In this document: positions 57,201 to 64,000 of the stretch, in pieces
Layout: every line of letters begins with the position of its first letter
Position numbering within the stretch: position 1 is the first letter of the stretch
Assembly: GCF_000220705.2 (NCBI RefSeq)
Contig: NZ_CP023202.1
Span: 5,424,501 to 5,488,500, forward strand
Length of the DNA stretch: 64,000 nt
Origin: Streptomyces xinghaiensis S187
GTDB lineage: Bacteria; Actinomycetota; Actinomycetes; Streptomycetales; Streptomycetaceae
Direction of reading: 5' to 3'
Made by a program: the position numbers and the translations under genes
Notes under the pieces: generated by a model
The model's input: the letters and a program-made list of their open reading frames with translations, nothing else
Told to the model about the DNA's origin: nothing
Database searches by the model: none

Positions 57201-60200
57201 GTGCAGCAGGGGCGGCGGGACAGCACATTCGGACGGCTGGTGCGGAACGGGTTCACCGACCCGGCCGTGGCCGAGCGGCTGCTGAACGCGCCCGAACTCG
57301 CCGGTGTGCGGCACGACCCCCTTCTGCTCGACGCCCTCGGCGCCACCGCCGACCCCGATCTCGCCCTGCGGGCCCTGGTCCGTCTGGCCGAGTCGCTGGC
57401 CGCGCGCGACGCACGGGACGCGCTGGAGGCCCCGTCCGGAGCACCGGCCCCGTCCGTTACGCCCGTCCCGCCCGGTACGGGCGCTACGGGGGCCGGGTCC
57501 GCCCCCGCCCCCGGCGTGGCCCGGGACGAGGGCTCCGCCTCGGTCCCGGACAAGAGCCCCGGAACCGAGGCAGAGGCAGGCCCCGCGACGCCCGCGGCAG
57601 GCGCGGCCGGGACCCGCCCGGACGAAAGCCCCGGCGCGGCGGCCCCGGAGGCCGCCACCGGTACGCCCCCGGCCGGGACTCCCGGAGCGCCCCCGGCCGG
57701 CACCCCCGGTACGCGCCCGGGCGGGCCCCCGGCCGCGGGCCTGTCCCCGGCCGGCGGCCCGACCCCGGCGGCCCGCGCCCCCGCCGCCGGACCGCGGACC
57801 CGGGCGCTGCTCGACACCCTCGTCACCGCCAAGCCGTTCCGCGACCGCCTGCTGCGCGTCCTCGGCGTCTCCGAGGCGCTCGGCGACCACCTGGTGCGGC
57901 ACCCGCTCGACTGGCAGACCCTCGTCACCTACGAACCCGGCGATCTCCACCCCGGGCTGGCCGAGTTCGAGCACGATCTGGCCGGCGCAGAGGACGCCGA
58001 CAGCCTGCGCGCCGCCTACCGCCGCTCCCTCCTCACCATCGCGGCCCGCGACGTCTGCGGCACCATCGACGTCGCCGAGGCCGCCGCCGAGCTCGCCGAC
58101 CTCGCCACCGCCACCCTGCGCGCCGCCCTCCGCATCGCCGAGGCCGCCGCCCCCGACGACGCGGCCGTCTGCCGGCTGTCCGTCATCGCCATGGGCAAGT
58201 GCGGCGGCCAGGAGCTCAACTACGTCTCCGACGTGGACGTGATCTTCGTGGGCGGGGCCGCCGACGACCGGGCGTCCGCAGAGGAGGAGACGGAGGCCCT
58301 GCGCGCCGCCACCCGGCTCGCCTCGCACATGATGCGGCTCTGCTCCGACACCACCGCCGAGGGCACCATCTGGCCCGTCGACGCCAACCTCCGCCCCGAG
58401 GGCCGCAACGGGCCCCTGGTCCGCACCCTCTCCAGCCATCTCGCCTACTACCAGCGCTGGGCCAAGACCTGGGAGTTCCAGGCCCTGCTCAAGGCGCGCC
58501 CGGTCGCGGGGGACGCCGCCCTCGGCCGGGAGTACTGCGACGCCGTCGCCCCCATGGTGTGGCAGGCCGCCGAGCGGGAGAACTTCGTCGCCGACGTGCA
58601 GCAGATGCGCCGCCGCGTGGTGGAGAACATCCCCGCCGCGCAGATCGAGCGCGAGCTCAAACTCGGCCCCGGCGGCCTGCGCGACGTCGAGTTCGCCGTC
58701 CAGCTGCTGCAACTCGTCCACGGCCGTGCCGACACCGGCCTGCGCAGCGGCTCCACCCTGGAGGCGCTGGCCGCGCTCGCCGAGGGCGGCTACGTGGGCC
58801 GGGCCGACGCCGCCGCACTCGACGAGGCGTACCGCTTCCTCCGGGCGATGGAGCACCGCATCCAGCTCCACCGGCTGCGCCGCACCCACCTCGTCCCCGA
58901 GGACGAGGCCGATCTCCGCCGCCTCGGCCGCTCTCTGGCCGCCGCCTTCCGGTGGGACCGCGGTACGGAGCCGGTGGTGACGCTCCGCCGGGAGTGGAAG
59001 CGGCACAGCCGCGAGGTGCGCCGACTGCACGAGAAGCTGTTCTACCGGCCGCTGCTGGACGCCGTCGCGCAGCTGGAGCCCGGCGCGGTGCGGCTCAGCA
59101 CGACGGCGGCCCGGGAACGCCTGGTGGCCCTCGGCTACGCCGACCCCGCCGCGGCCCTGCGCCATCTGGAGGCGCTGGCCTCCGGTGTCAGCCGCAAGGC
59201 CGCCATCCAGCGCACCCTGCTGCCGGTGCTGCTCGGCTGGTTCGCCGACTCGGCCGACCCCGACGCGGGGCTCCTCAACTTCCGCAAGGTCTCCGACGCC
59301 CTCGGCGGCACCCCCTGGTACCTGCGGCTGCTGCGCGACGAGGGCGCCGCCGCCGAGAACCTCGCCCGGGTCCTCTCCGGCGGCCGGCTCGCCCCCGACC
59401 TGCTGATGCGCGCGCCGGAGGCCGTCGCCCTGCTCGGCGCCCCCGACGGGCTGCGCCCGCGCGGCCGCGCCGCCCTGGAGCAGGAGGTGATGGCCGCGGT
59501 CAACCGCGCCGACGGCCCGGAGCAGGCGGTCACCGCCGCCCGCGGGGTGCGCCGCCGCGAGATGTTCCGCACCGCCGCGGCCGACCTCATCGGCGCGTAC
59601 GGCACCGAGGAGAGCCCCGCCCAGCACGACCCCGGCGGCGCCGTCGGCCGGGTCGGCACCGCCCTCACCGACCTCAACGCCGCCACCGTCGCCGGTGCGC
59701 TGCGCGCCGCCGTCCGCGCCCAGTGGGGCGACACCCTGCCGACCCGCTTCGCCGTCATCGGCATGGGCCGCTTCGGCGGCCAGGAGCTCAACTACGGCTC
59801 CGACGCCGACGTCCTCTTCGTCCACGAGCCGCGCGAGGGCGTGGCCGAGGAGGAGGCCGCCCGCGCCGCCTTCGCCGTCGCCAACGAGATGCGCCGCCTG
59901 CTCCAGCTCCCCTCCGCCGACCCGCCGCTGCTCATCGACGCCGATCTGCGCCCGGAGGGCAAGACCGGCCCGCTGGTGCGCAGCCTCTCCTCGTACGCCG
60001 CCTACTACCGGCGGTGGGGGCAGCCGTGGGAGAGCCAGGCGCTGCTCCGCGCGGCACCGGTCGCGGGCGACGCCGGGCTGGGGGAGCGGTTCACCGAGCT
60101 GATCGACCCGCTCCGCTACCCGGTGGAGGGCCCGGACGAGCACGCCGTCCGCGAGATCCGCCGGCTCAAGGCCCGGATGGAGAAGGAGCGGATGCCGCGC

Positions 60201-60608
60201 GGCGCCGACCGCACCACCCACGCCAAGCTCGGCCGGGGCGGGCTCTCCGACGTCGAGTGGACCGTCCAGCTGATCCAGCTCCGGCACGCCTGGGCGGAGC
60301 CCGGCCTGCGCACCACCCGCACCCGCGAGGCCCTGGCCGCCGCGCACGCGGCCGGGCTCATCGGGACGGAGGACGCGGAGATCCTGGACGAGGCGTGGCT
60401 GCTGGCGACCCGGCTGCGCAACGCCGTCATGCTGGTCCGCGGCCGTCCGGGCGACACGTTCCCCGCCGAGGTGCGGGAGCGGGCCGCCGTGGGCCGCTAC
60501 CTGGGCTACGAGATCGGCAGCAGCGGCGAGCTCCTCGACGACTACCGCCGCGTGACCCGCCGCGCCCGCGGCGTGATGGAACGCCTCTTCTACGACGACC
60601 AGGGCTGA
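57201..60608 (+). CDS. glnE: Bifunctional glutamine synthetase adenylyltransferase/adenylyl-removing enzyme
   Basis: The 1135-residue product has two nucleotidyltransferase domains. The first (adenylyl-removing) has GKCGGQELNYVSDVDVIFVG near residue 338, and the second (adenylylating) has GRFGGQELNYGSDADVLFVH near 862; both keep the acidic pair. It adds or removes AMP on GlnA to match nitrogen supply. A Pro/Ala/Gly/Thr-rich stretch of about 120 residues (about 77-197, with the unit APPAGTPG) is inserted between the first helices and ALGDHLVRHP. It makes the protein longer than mycobacterial GlnE. The GTG 57201 start is approximate; GTG 57165 is possible. Confidence 0.92.
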   Translation: MQQGRRDSTFGRLVRNGFTDPAVAERLLNAPELAGVRHDPLLLDALGATADPDLALRALVRLAESLAARDARDALEAPSGAPAPSVTPVPPGTGATGAGSAPAPGVARDEGSASVPDKSPGTEAEAGPATPAAGAAGTRPDESPGAAAPEAATGTPPAGTPGAPPAGTPGTRPGGPPAAGLSPAGGPTPAARAPAAGPRTRALLDTLVTAKPFRDRLLRVLGVSEALGDHLVRHPLDWQTLVTYEPGDLHPGLAEFEHDLAGAEDADSLRAAYRRSLLTIAARDVCGTIDVAEAAAELADLATATLRAALRIAEAAAPDDAAVCRLSVIAMGKCGGQELNYVSDVDVIFVGGAADDRASAEEETEALRAATRLASHMMRLCSDTTAEGTIWPVDANLRPEGRNGPLVRTLSSHLAYYQRWAKTWEFQALLKARPVAGDAALGREYCDAVAPMVWQAAERENFVADVQQMRRRVVENIPAAQIERELKLGPGGLRDVEFAVQLLQLVHGRADTGLRSGSTLEALAALAEGGYVGRADAAALDEAYRFLRAMEHRIQLHRLRRTHLVPEDEADLRRLGRSLAAAFRWDRGTEPVVTLRREWKRHSREVRRLHEKLFYRPLLDAVAQLEPGAVRLSTTAARERLVALGYADPAAALRHLEALASGVSRKAAIQRTLLPVLLGWFADSADPDAGLLNFRKVSDALGGTPWYLRLLRDEGAAAENLARVLSGGRLAPDLLMRAPEAVALLGAPDGLRPRGRAALEQEVMAAVNRADGPEQAVTAARGVRRREMFRTAAADLIGAYGTEESPAQHDPGGAVGRVGTALTDLNAATVAGALRAAVRAQWGDTLPTRFAVIGMGRFGGQELNYGSDADVLFVHEPREGVAEEEAARAAFAVANEMRRLLQLPSADPPLLIDADLRPEGKTGPLVRSLSSYAAYYRRWGQPWESQALLRAAPVAGDAGLGERFTELIDPLRYPVEGPDEHAVREIRRLKARMEKERMPRGADRTTHAKLGRGGLSDVEWTVQLIQLRHAWAEPGLRTTRTREALAAAHAAGLIGTEDAEILDEAWLLATRLRNAVMLVRGRPGDTFPAEVRERAAVGRYLGYEIGSSGELLDDYRRVTRRARGVMERLFYDDQG

Positions 60609-60650
60609 CCCGGGCCCGGCGGAACGGGCGCCGGCGGGCCCGCCGTGCCG

Positions 60651-61694
60651 TCAGCCCCGGTCCACCGGTGCCGGGGACCCGCCCGGCCGGTGGCCCGCCG
60701 TGCCGCGCGGGGCAGCGCCGCGCGGGCCCGGCAGCATCGCGGGCCCGGTGCCCGGTCCGTCACCGCACGCCGCCCCGAACAGGCGCTCCAGGACCACCGC
60801 GACGCCGTCCGCGTCGTTCCCCGGGGCCGTCTCGTCGGCGGCCGCGAGCAGCTCCGGATGGCCGCCCGCCATGGCCACCCCGTACCCGGCCCAGTCCAGC
60901 ATCGGCAGGTCGTTGGGCATGTCGCCGAAGGCGATGGTGTCCGAGGCGGTGAATCCCAGCAGCTCCGCGGCCGCCGCCAGCCCGGCCGCCTTCGTCGTGC
61001 CGGCGGGCAGCAGCTCGACCATGCCCGCCTGCGAGTGGACCACCGTCATCGCGTCGCCCGCCAGCCGTCCGGCGGTCTCGGCCACGGCGCGGTCGGGCAG
61101 CTCCCGGTGGCGCATCAGGACCTTCTCGATCGGCTCCGCCCACAGCCGCGCCGGGTCGGTGACCGTCTCGCTGCCCGGCGGGGGCGGTGTGAAGAACCCG
61201 GCCGTGCTCACGCAGCGGTTCTCCGGCGCCGCCGTGACCACGCCCAGCTCCAGCGGCCCCAGTTCCCGCTCCACGGCGGCGACCAGGGCACGGGCCGGAC
61301 CGCGGCCGAGGGAGGCCGTCATCAGCAGCCGGCCGGTGGTGGCGTCGTAGAGCTGGGCGCCCTGCCCGCAGACGGCCAGGCCGTCGTAACCGAGGTCCAG
61401 CAGGAACGGGCGGCAGGAGGAGGCGGGCCGGCCGGTGACGACGAGGTGGAGCGCCCCGGCGCCGGTGGCCAGCTTGAGCGCCTGCCGGGTGCGGAGGGAG
61501 AAGGTCAGGTCGGTGCGGAGCAGGGTTCCGTCGAGATCGGTGGCGACCACCCGGTACGGCAGCGCGTGCGCCCCGGACCCCCGGTCCGCGGGGCCGTCCC
61601 CGTACCCCCGCTCCTCCCCGTACACCAGCCCGTCCCCGAACACCGGCTCGTCCCCGCCCGCCGGGCCGGGGGCGCCCGCCGGCTCAGGTCGCAT
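60651..61694 (-). CDS. HAD family hydrolase (Cof-like)
   Basis: The 347-residue product has HAD motif I (VVATDLDGTLLRTDLTFSLR), motif II (HLVVTGRPASSCRPFLL), the invariant Lys near AGTTKAAGLAAA and motif IV (TIAFGDMPNDLPMLDWAGYG). The Cof-type cap lies between. It dephosphorylates phosphosugars or phosphoryl cofactors. N- and C-termini are low-complexity. Its ATG (61694) overlaps the PAP2 gene by 11 bases, so translation is coupled with the upstream lac-type operon. Confidence 0.87.
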   Translation of the reverse strand: MRPEPAGAPGPAGGDEPVFGDGLVYGEERGYGDGPADRGSGAHALPYRVVATDLDGTLLRTDLTFSLRTRQALKLATGAGALHLVVTGRPASSCRPFLLDLGYDGLAVCGQGAQLYDATTGRLLMTASLGRGPARALVAAVERELGPLELGVVTAAPENRCVSTAGFFTPPPPGSETVTDPARLWAEPIEKVLMRHRELPDRAVAETAGRLAGDAMTVVHSQAGMVELLPAGTTKAAGLAAAAELLGFTASDTIAFGDMPNDLPMLDWAGYGVAMAGGHPELLAAADETAPGNDADGVAVVLERLFGAACGDGPGTGPAMLPGPRGAAPRGTAGHRPGGSPAPVDRG

Positions 61695-62559
61695 GGAGCG
61701 GCGTCACATGCCGGGGGAGACGGTAGGCGACCGAGCGGTACCAGAGGTACGAGAGCCCGTAGCCGGCGGCCAGGCAGAGCACACCGCCGACGGCGTCCAG
61801 CCAGAAGTGGTTGGCCGTCGCCACGATCACGAGCAGGGTCAGCGGCGGGTAGAGCCAGCCCAGCACCCTGGCCCAGAGCGCGGGCGCCAGCATCACGATG
61901 GTGATCCCGCACCACACCGACCAGCCGATGTGCATGGACGGCATCGCCGCGTACTGGTTGGACATGCTCGCGAGGTTGCCGGAGGCCATCGAGCCCCAGG
62001 TGTCGTGCACGACGACCGTGTCGACGAAACCGCCGTCCGGCACCAGCCGGGGCGGTGCCAGCGGATAGAGGTAGTAGCCGAGCAGCGCGATCCCCGTGGT
62101 CAGGAAGAGCACGAGCCGGGTCGCGGCGTAGCGGCCCGGATGCCAGCGGTAGAGCCACACCAGCACGCCGACGGTCACGATGAAGTGCAGGGTGGCGTAG
62201 TAGTAGTTCATCCCCACGATGAGCCAGGTCACCGAGTTCACGGCGTGGTTCACGGTGTGCTCGACGGCGATGCCCACCGCCTGCTCCGCCCGCCATATCC
62301 AGTCGGCGTTGCGCAGGGCCGCGGCCTTCTGCTCCGGGACGGCGTTGCGGATCACCGAGTAGATCCAGTAACTCACCGCGATGAGCAGGATCTCGAACCG
62401 CAGCCGTGGGCGTCGCGGCAGCCTCAGCCGTCCGATCGAAAGGCGTTCCCCCCCGGGCTGGGCCTCTGGCCGTGTGTCGGCCGGTGATTTCTCCAGAGTC
62501 CTCACAGTCGCGTCACCCACGCGCCACAGTCTGCCAGACCCCGGCGTGTTCCCGATCAC
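61684..62559 (-). CDS. PAP2 superfamily membrane enzyme (PAP2_3, inositol-phosphorylceramide-synthase-like)
   Basis: The 291-residue product has about six membrane helices and the late PAP2 motifs MPSMHIGWSVWCGITI (equivalent of PSGH) and ATANHFWLDAVGGVLC (SRxxxxxHxxxD-type). The first motif (KxxxxxxRP) is not evident. This pattern fits the PAP2_3 group related to yeast AUR1, which transfers or hydrolyses phospholipid head groups. The GTG start overlaps the LacI stop as GTGA. It may act on lipid-linked phosphates. The substrate is unknown. Confidence 0.82.
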   Translation of the reverse strand: MIGNTPGSGRLWRVGDATVRTLEKSPADTRPEAQPGGERLSIGRLRLPRRPRLRFEILLIAVSYWIYSVIRNAVPEQKAAALRNADWIWRAEQAVGIAVEHTVNHAVNSVTWLIVGMNYYYATLHFIVTVGVLVWLYRWHPGRYAATRLVLFLTTGIALLGYYLYPLAPPRLVPDGGFVDTVVVHDTWGSMASGNLASMSNQYAAMPSMHIGWSVWCGITIVMLAPALWARVLGWLYPPLTLLVIVATANHFWLDAVGGVLCLAAGYGLSYLWYRSVAYRLPRHVTPLHAT

Positions 62560-63623
62560 CCTCCGGCCGGGACGTCGGCCGGTGCCCTCCGGGCCGGCGG
62601 GGACTGTCCCTGCGGACCCGCGGCGGTCGACCCGCGGACCACCAGTTCGGGCAGGAAGATGAACTCGCTGTGCGGGGCCGGGGTCCCGCCGATCTCCTCC
62701 AGCAGCGCGCGCACCGCCGCCTGGCCCATGGCCTGGACCGGCTGACGGATCGTGGTCAGCGGCGGGTCGGTGAAGGCGATCAGCGGGGAGTCGTCGAAGC
62801 CGACCACCGAGACGTCCCGGGGGACGGCGAGGCCCTGCCGGCGGGCGGCGCGGATGGCGCCGAGCGCCATCATGTCGCTGGCGCAGATCACGGCGGTGCA
62901 GCCGCGCCCGATCAGCGCGTCGGCCGCGGCCTGGCCGCCCTCCAGGGTGTAGAGGGAGTGCTCGATCAGCTCGTCGGACTCCTCCGGGGTCAGCCCCAGC
63001 TGCTCGCGCATCCCCTGCCGGAAGCCCTCGGTCTTCCGCAGCACGGGGACGAACCGCTTGGGGCCCAGCGCCAGCCCGATCCGGGTGTGGCCGAGGGCCG
63101 CGAGATGCGTCACGGCCAGCCGCATCGCAGCGCGGTCGTCGGGCGAGACGAACGGGGCGCGGACCTTCGGGGAGAAGCCGTTGACGAGGACGAACGGCAC
63201 GCCCTGCCCGCGGAGCTGGTCGTACCGCTGCATGTCGGCGGAGGTGTCGGCGTGCAGCCCGGAGACGAAGATGATGCCGGAGACCCCGCGCTCCACCAGC
63301 ATCTCGGTGAGCTCGTCCTCGGTGGAGCCGCCCGGTGTCTGGGTGGCGAGGACCGGGGTGTAGCCCTGGCGGGTCAGGTTCTGCCCGATGACCTGCGCGA
63401 GCGCGGGGAAGATCGGGTTGTCCAGCTCGGGGGTGATCAGTCCGACCAGCCCGGCGCTGCGCCGCCGCAGCCGTACCGGGCGCTCGTAGCCGAGGACGTC
63501 GAGCGCGGCGAGGACGGATTCGCGGGTGGTCGCGGCCACCCCCGGCTTGCCGTTGAGCACGCGGCTGACTGTCGCTTCGCTGACCCCCGCCTGGGCTGCG
63601 ATGTCGGCGAGCCGTGCGGTCAT
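62556..63623 (-). CDS. LacI family transcriptional regulator
   Basis: The 355-residue product starts TARLADIAAQAGVSEATVSR, the LacI helix-turn-helix, followed by the hinge (LNGKPGVAATTRESVLAALD). It ends with the periplasmic-binding-protein-like ligand domain (VGLITPELDNPIFPALAQVI, GFDDSPLIAFTDPPLTTIRQ). ATG 63623 is chosen; it is preceded by a predicted -10 TACAGT on the minus strand and appears leaderless. The next gene upstream encodes a GH13 alpha-glucosidase, so control of an alpha-glucoside or maltose-type locus is likely. Confidence 0.92.
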   Translation of the reverse strand: MTARLADIAAQAGVSEATVSRVLNGKPGVAATTRESVLAALDVLGYERPVRLRRRSAGLVGLITPELDNPIFPALAQVIGQNLTRQGYTPVLATQTPGGSTEDELTEMLVERGVSGIIFVSGLHADTSADMQRYDQLRGQGVPFVLVNGFSPKVRAPFVSPDDRAAMRLAVTHLAALGHTRIGLALGPKRFVPVLRKTEGFRQGMREQLGLTPEESDELIEHSLYTLEGGQAAADALIGRGCTAVICASDMMALGAIRAARRQGLAVPRDVSVVGFDDSPLIAFTDPPLTTIRQPVQAMGQAAVRALLEEIGGTPAPHSEFIFLPELVVRGSTAAGPQGQSPPARRAPADVPAGG

Positions 63624-63631
63624 AGGGCTGG

Positions 63632-63637
63632 ACTGTA
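63632..63637 (-). promoter_or_regulatory. -10 element (TACAGT) of leaderless lacI-type gene
   Basis: On the minus strand TACAGT ends eight bases before ATG 63623, without a ribosome-binding site. Confidence 0.5.
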
Positions 63638-63648
63638 CCGGTCGCATG

Positions 63649-64000
63649 TCAGATTGCCCACCACGCGCAGGATTCGGCCGGAATACGGACGGTTCCGCCG
63701 TCCTCGCGCGGGGCGGGGGCGGCCATCGGGGCGCTGCTCAGCAGGGGCCGGCCGGGCCGGGGCAGGGTGACCGGCCGGTCGAGGGTGTTGAGCACGCAGA
63801 CCACCGGGCCCCGCGTGCCGTCCTCCCCCTCTCCGGCGGACGGCGCCGGGGCGGTGCCCGGGGTGCGGCGGAAGGCGAGGACGCCCTCGGGCGCGTCCAG
63901 CCACTCGACGGCGTCGCCCGCGCCGAGCGCCGGGAGCTCGCGGCGCAGCGCGATCGCCGCGCGGTAGAGCTCCAGGGTGGAGGTCGGGTCGCCGGTCTGG
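63649..64000 (-). CDS. Glycoside hydrolase family 13 alpha-glucosidase, 3-prime end only (partial)
   Basis: Only the last 117 codons are in the window. They read TGDPTSTLELYRAAIALRRE, LPALGAGDAVEWLDAPEGVL and later GPVVCVLNTLDRPVTLPRPG, ending IPAESCAWWAI. This matches the C-terminal beta-domain of GH13 alpha-glucosidases of the AglA type. Catalytic residues would be upstream, outside the window. The gene points in the same direction as the LacI gene, which follows it by 25 bases, so the two probably belong to one sugar-use locus. Confidence 0.82.
   Translation of the reverse strand, partial: QTGDPTSTLELYRAAIALRRELPALGAGDAVEWLDAPEGVLAFRRTPGTAPAPSAGEGEDGTRGPVVCVLNTLDRPVTLPRPGRPLLSSAPMAAPAPREDGGTVRIPAESCAWWAI

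Noticed and set aside
57108..60347. Minus-strand 1079-codon frame opposite glnE
   Set aside because: It lies antisense to a gene with clear catalytic motifs and shows only Gly/Ala/Val-rich low-complexity sequence.
1..64000. tRNA genes, CRISPR arrays, insertion sequences or att sites
   Set aside because: No T-loop GGTTCGA with cloverleaf pairing, no regularly spaced repeats with unique spacers, no transposase motif and no integrase were seen.

Overview
This window is about 64 kb of very GC-rich (roughly 70-75% GC) actinobacterial chromosome, and everything in it points to Streptomyces or a close relative. The evidence is strong third-position G/C codon use, GTG and TTG starts, purine-rich Shine-Dalgarno sites mixed with many leaderless-looking promoters, and a familiar set of genes: NIF3 / zinc-ribbon / RNase H-phosphatase, F420-dependent npdG, a GlnA2-type glutamine synthetase with glnE, a Uma2-family protein, and a STAS/SnoaL-sigma pair. 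No insertion sequence, phage gene, tRNA or CRISPR array was seen. One structured RNA gene, the RNase P RNA rnpB, lies at about 15.2-15.6 kb.

Layout. 0-6 kb: a truncated membrane protein, a secreted-type amidase with a methyltransferase, an SDR oxidoreductase and small or uncharacterised proteins. 6.4-10.2 kb: the NIF3, zinc-ribbon and RNase HI-phosphatase run, then yaaA. 10.4-16.6 kb: regulators and stress genes (a MerR operon, Uma2, a STAS protein overlapping an ECF sigma factor tail to tail, rnpB, a small heat-shock protein). 16.6-25.6 kb: PhoD phosphatase, Gfo/Idh/MocA oxidoreductase, Bcr/CflA-like exporter, Rsm22, TetR, a primase-like protein and a lipoprotein.

25.9-43.2 kb is the main accessory-type region: a surface or exopolysaccharide locus. 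It carries a CDP-alcohol phosphatidyltransferase and a cytidylyltransferase, three glycosyltransferases, a Wzz-like copolymerase fused to a degenerate tyrosine-kinase-like domain, a Wzx-like flippase, a Wzy-like polymerase, a polyprenyl-phosphate sugar transferase, both enzymes of GDP-L-fucose synthesis (gmd, fcl), a lipoprotein and a 910-residue secreted propeller / FN3 / LamG / DNRLRE protein. Together these can be read as a Wzx/Wzy-type pathway: a sugar is loaded on a lipid carrier, fucose and other sugars are added, and the unit is flipped and polymerised. The lipoprotein and the multidomain protein would then act outside the cell.

43.5-53 kb returns to housekeeping genes: heme oxygenase, methionine aminopeptidase, F420 reductase, M50 protease, NAD synthetase, an endonuclease/exonuclease/phosphatase-family protein and panB. 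53-60.6 kb is a nitrogen segment: a GlnA2-type ligase that lacks the usual adenylylation tyrosine, a sigma-like gene that appears frameshifted at a G8 run, small membrane proteins, and glnE with an unusual low-complexity insert. 60.6-64 kb holds a HAD hydrolase, a PAP2-type membrane enzyme and a LacI regulator in one overlapping operon, beside the 3-prime end of a GH13 alpha-glucosidase.

All functions come from reading the translated sequence and from recall of protein families. No database search was run.
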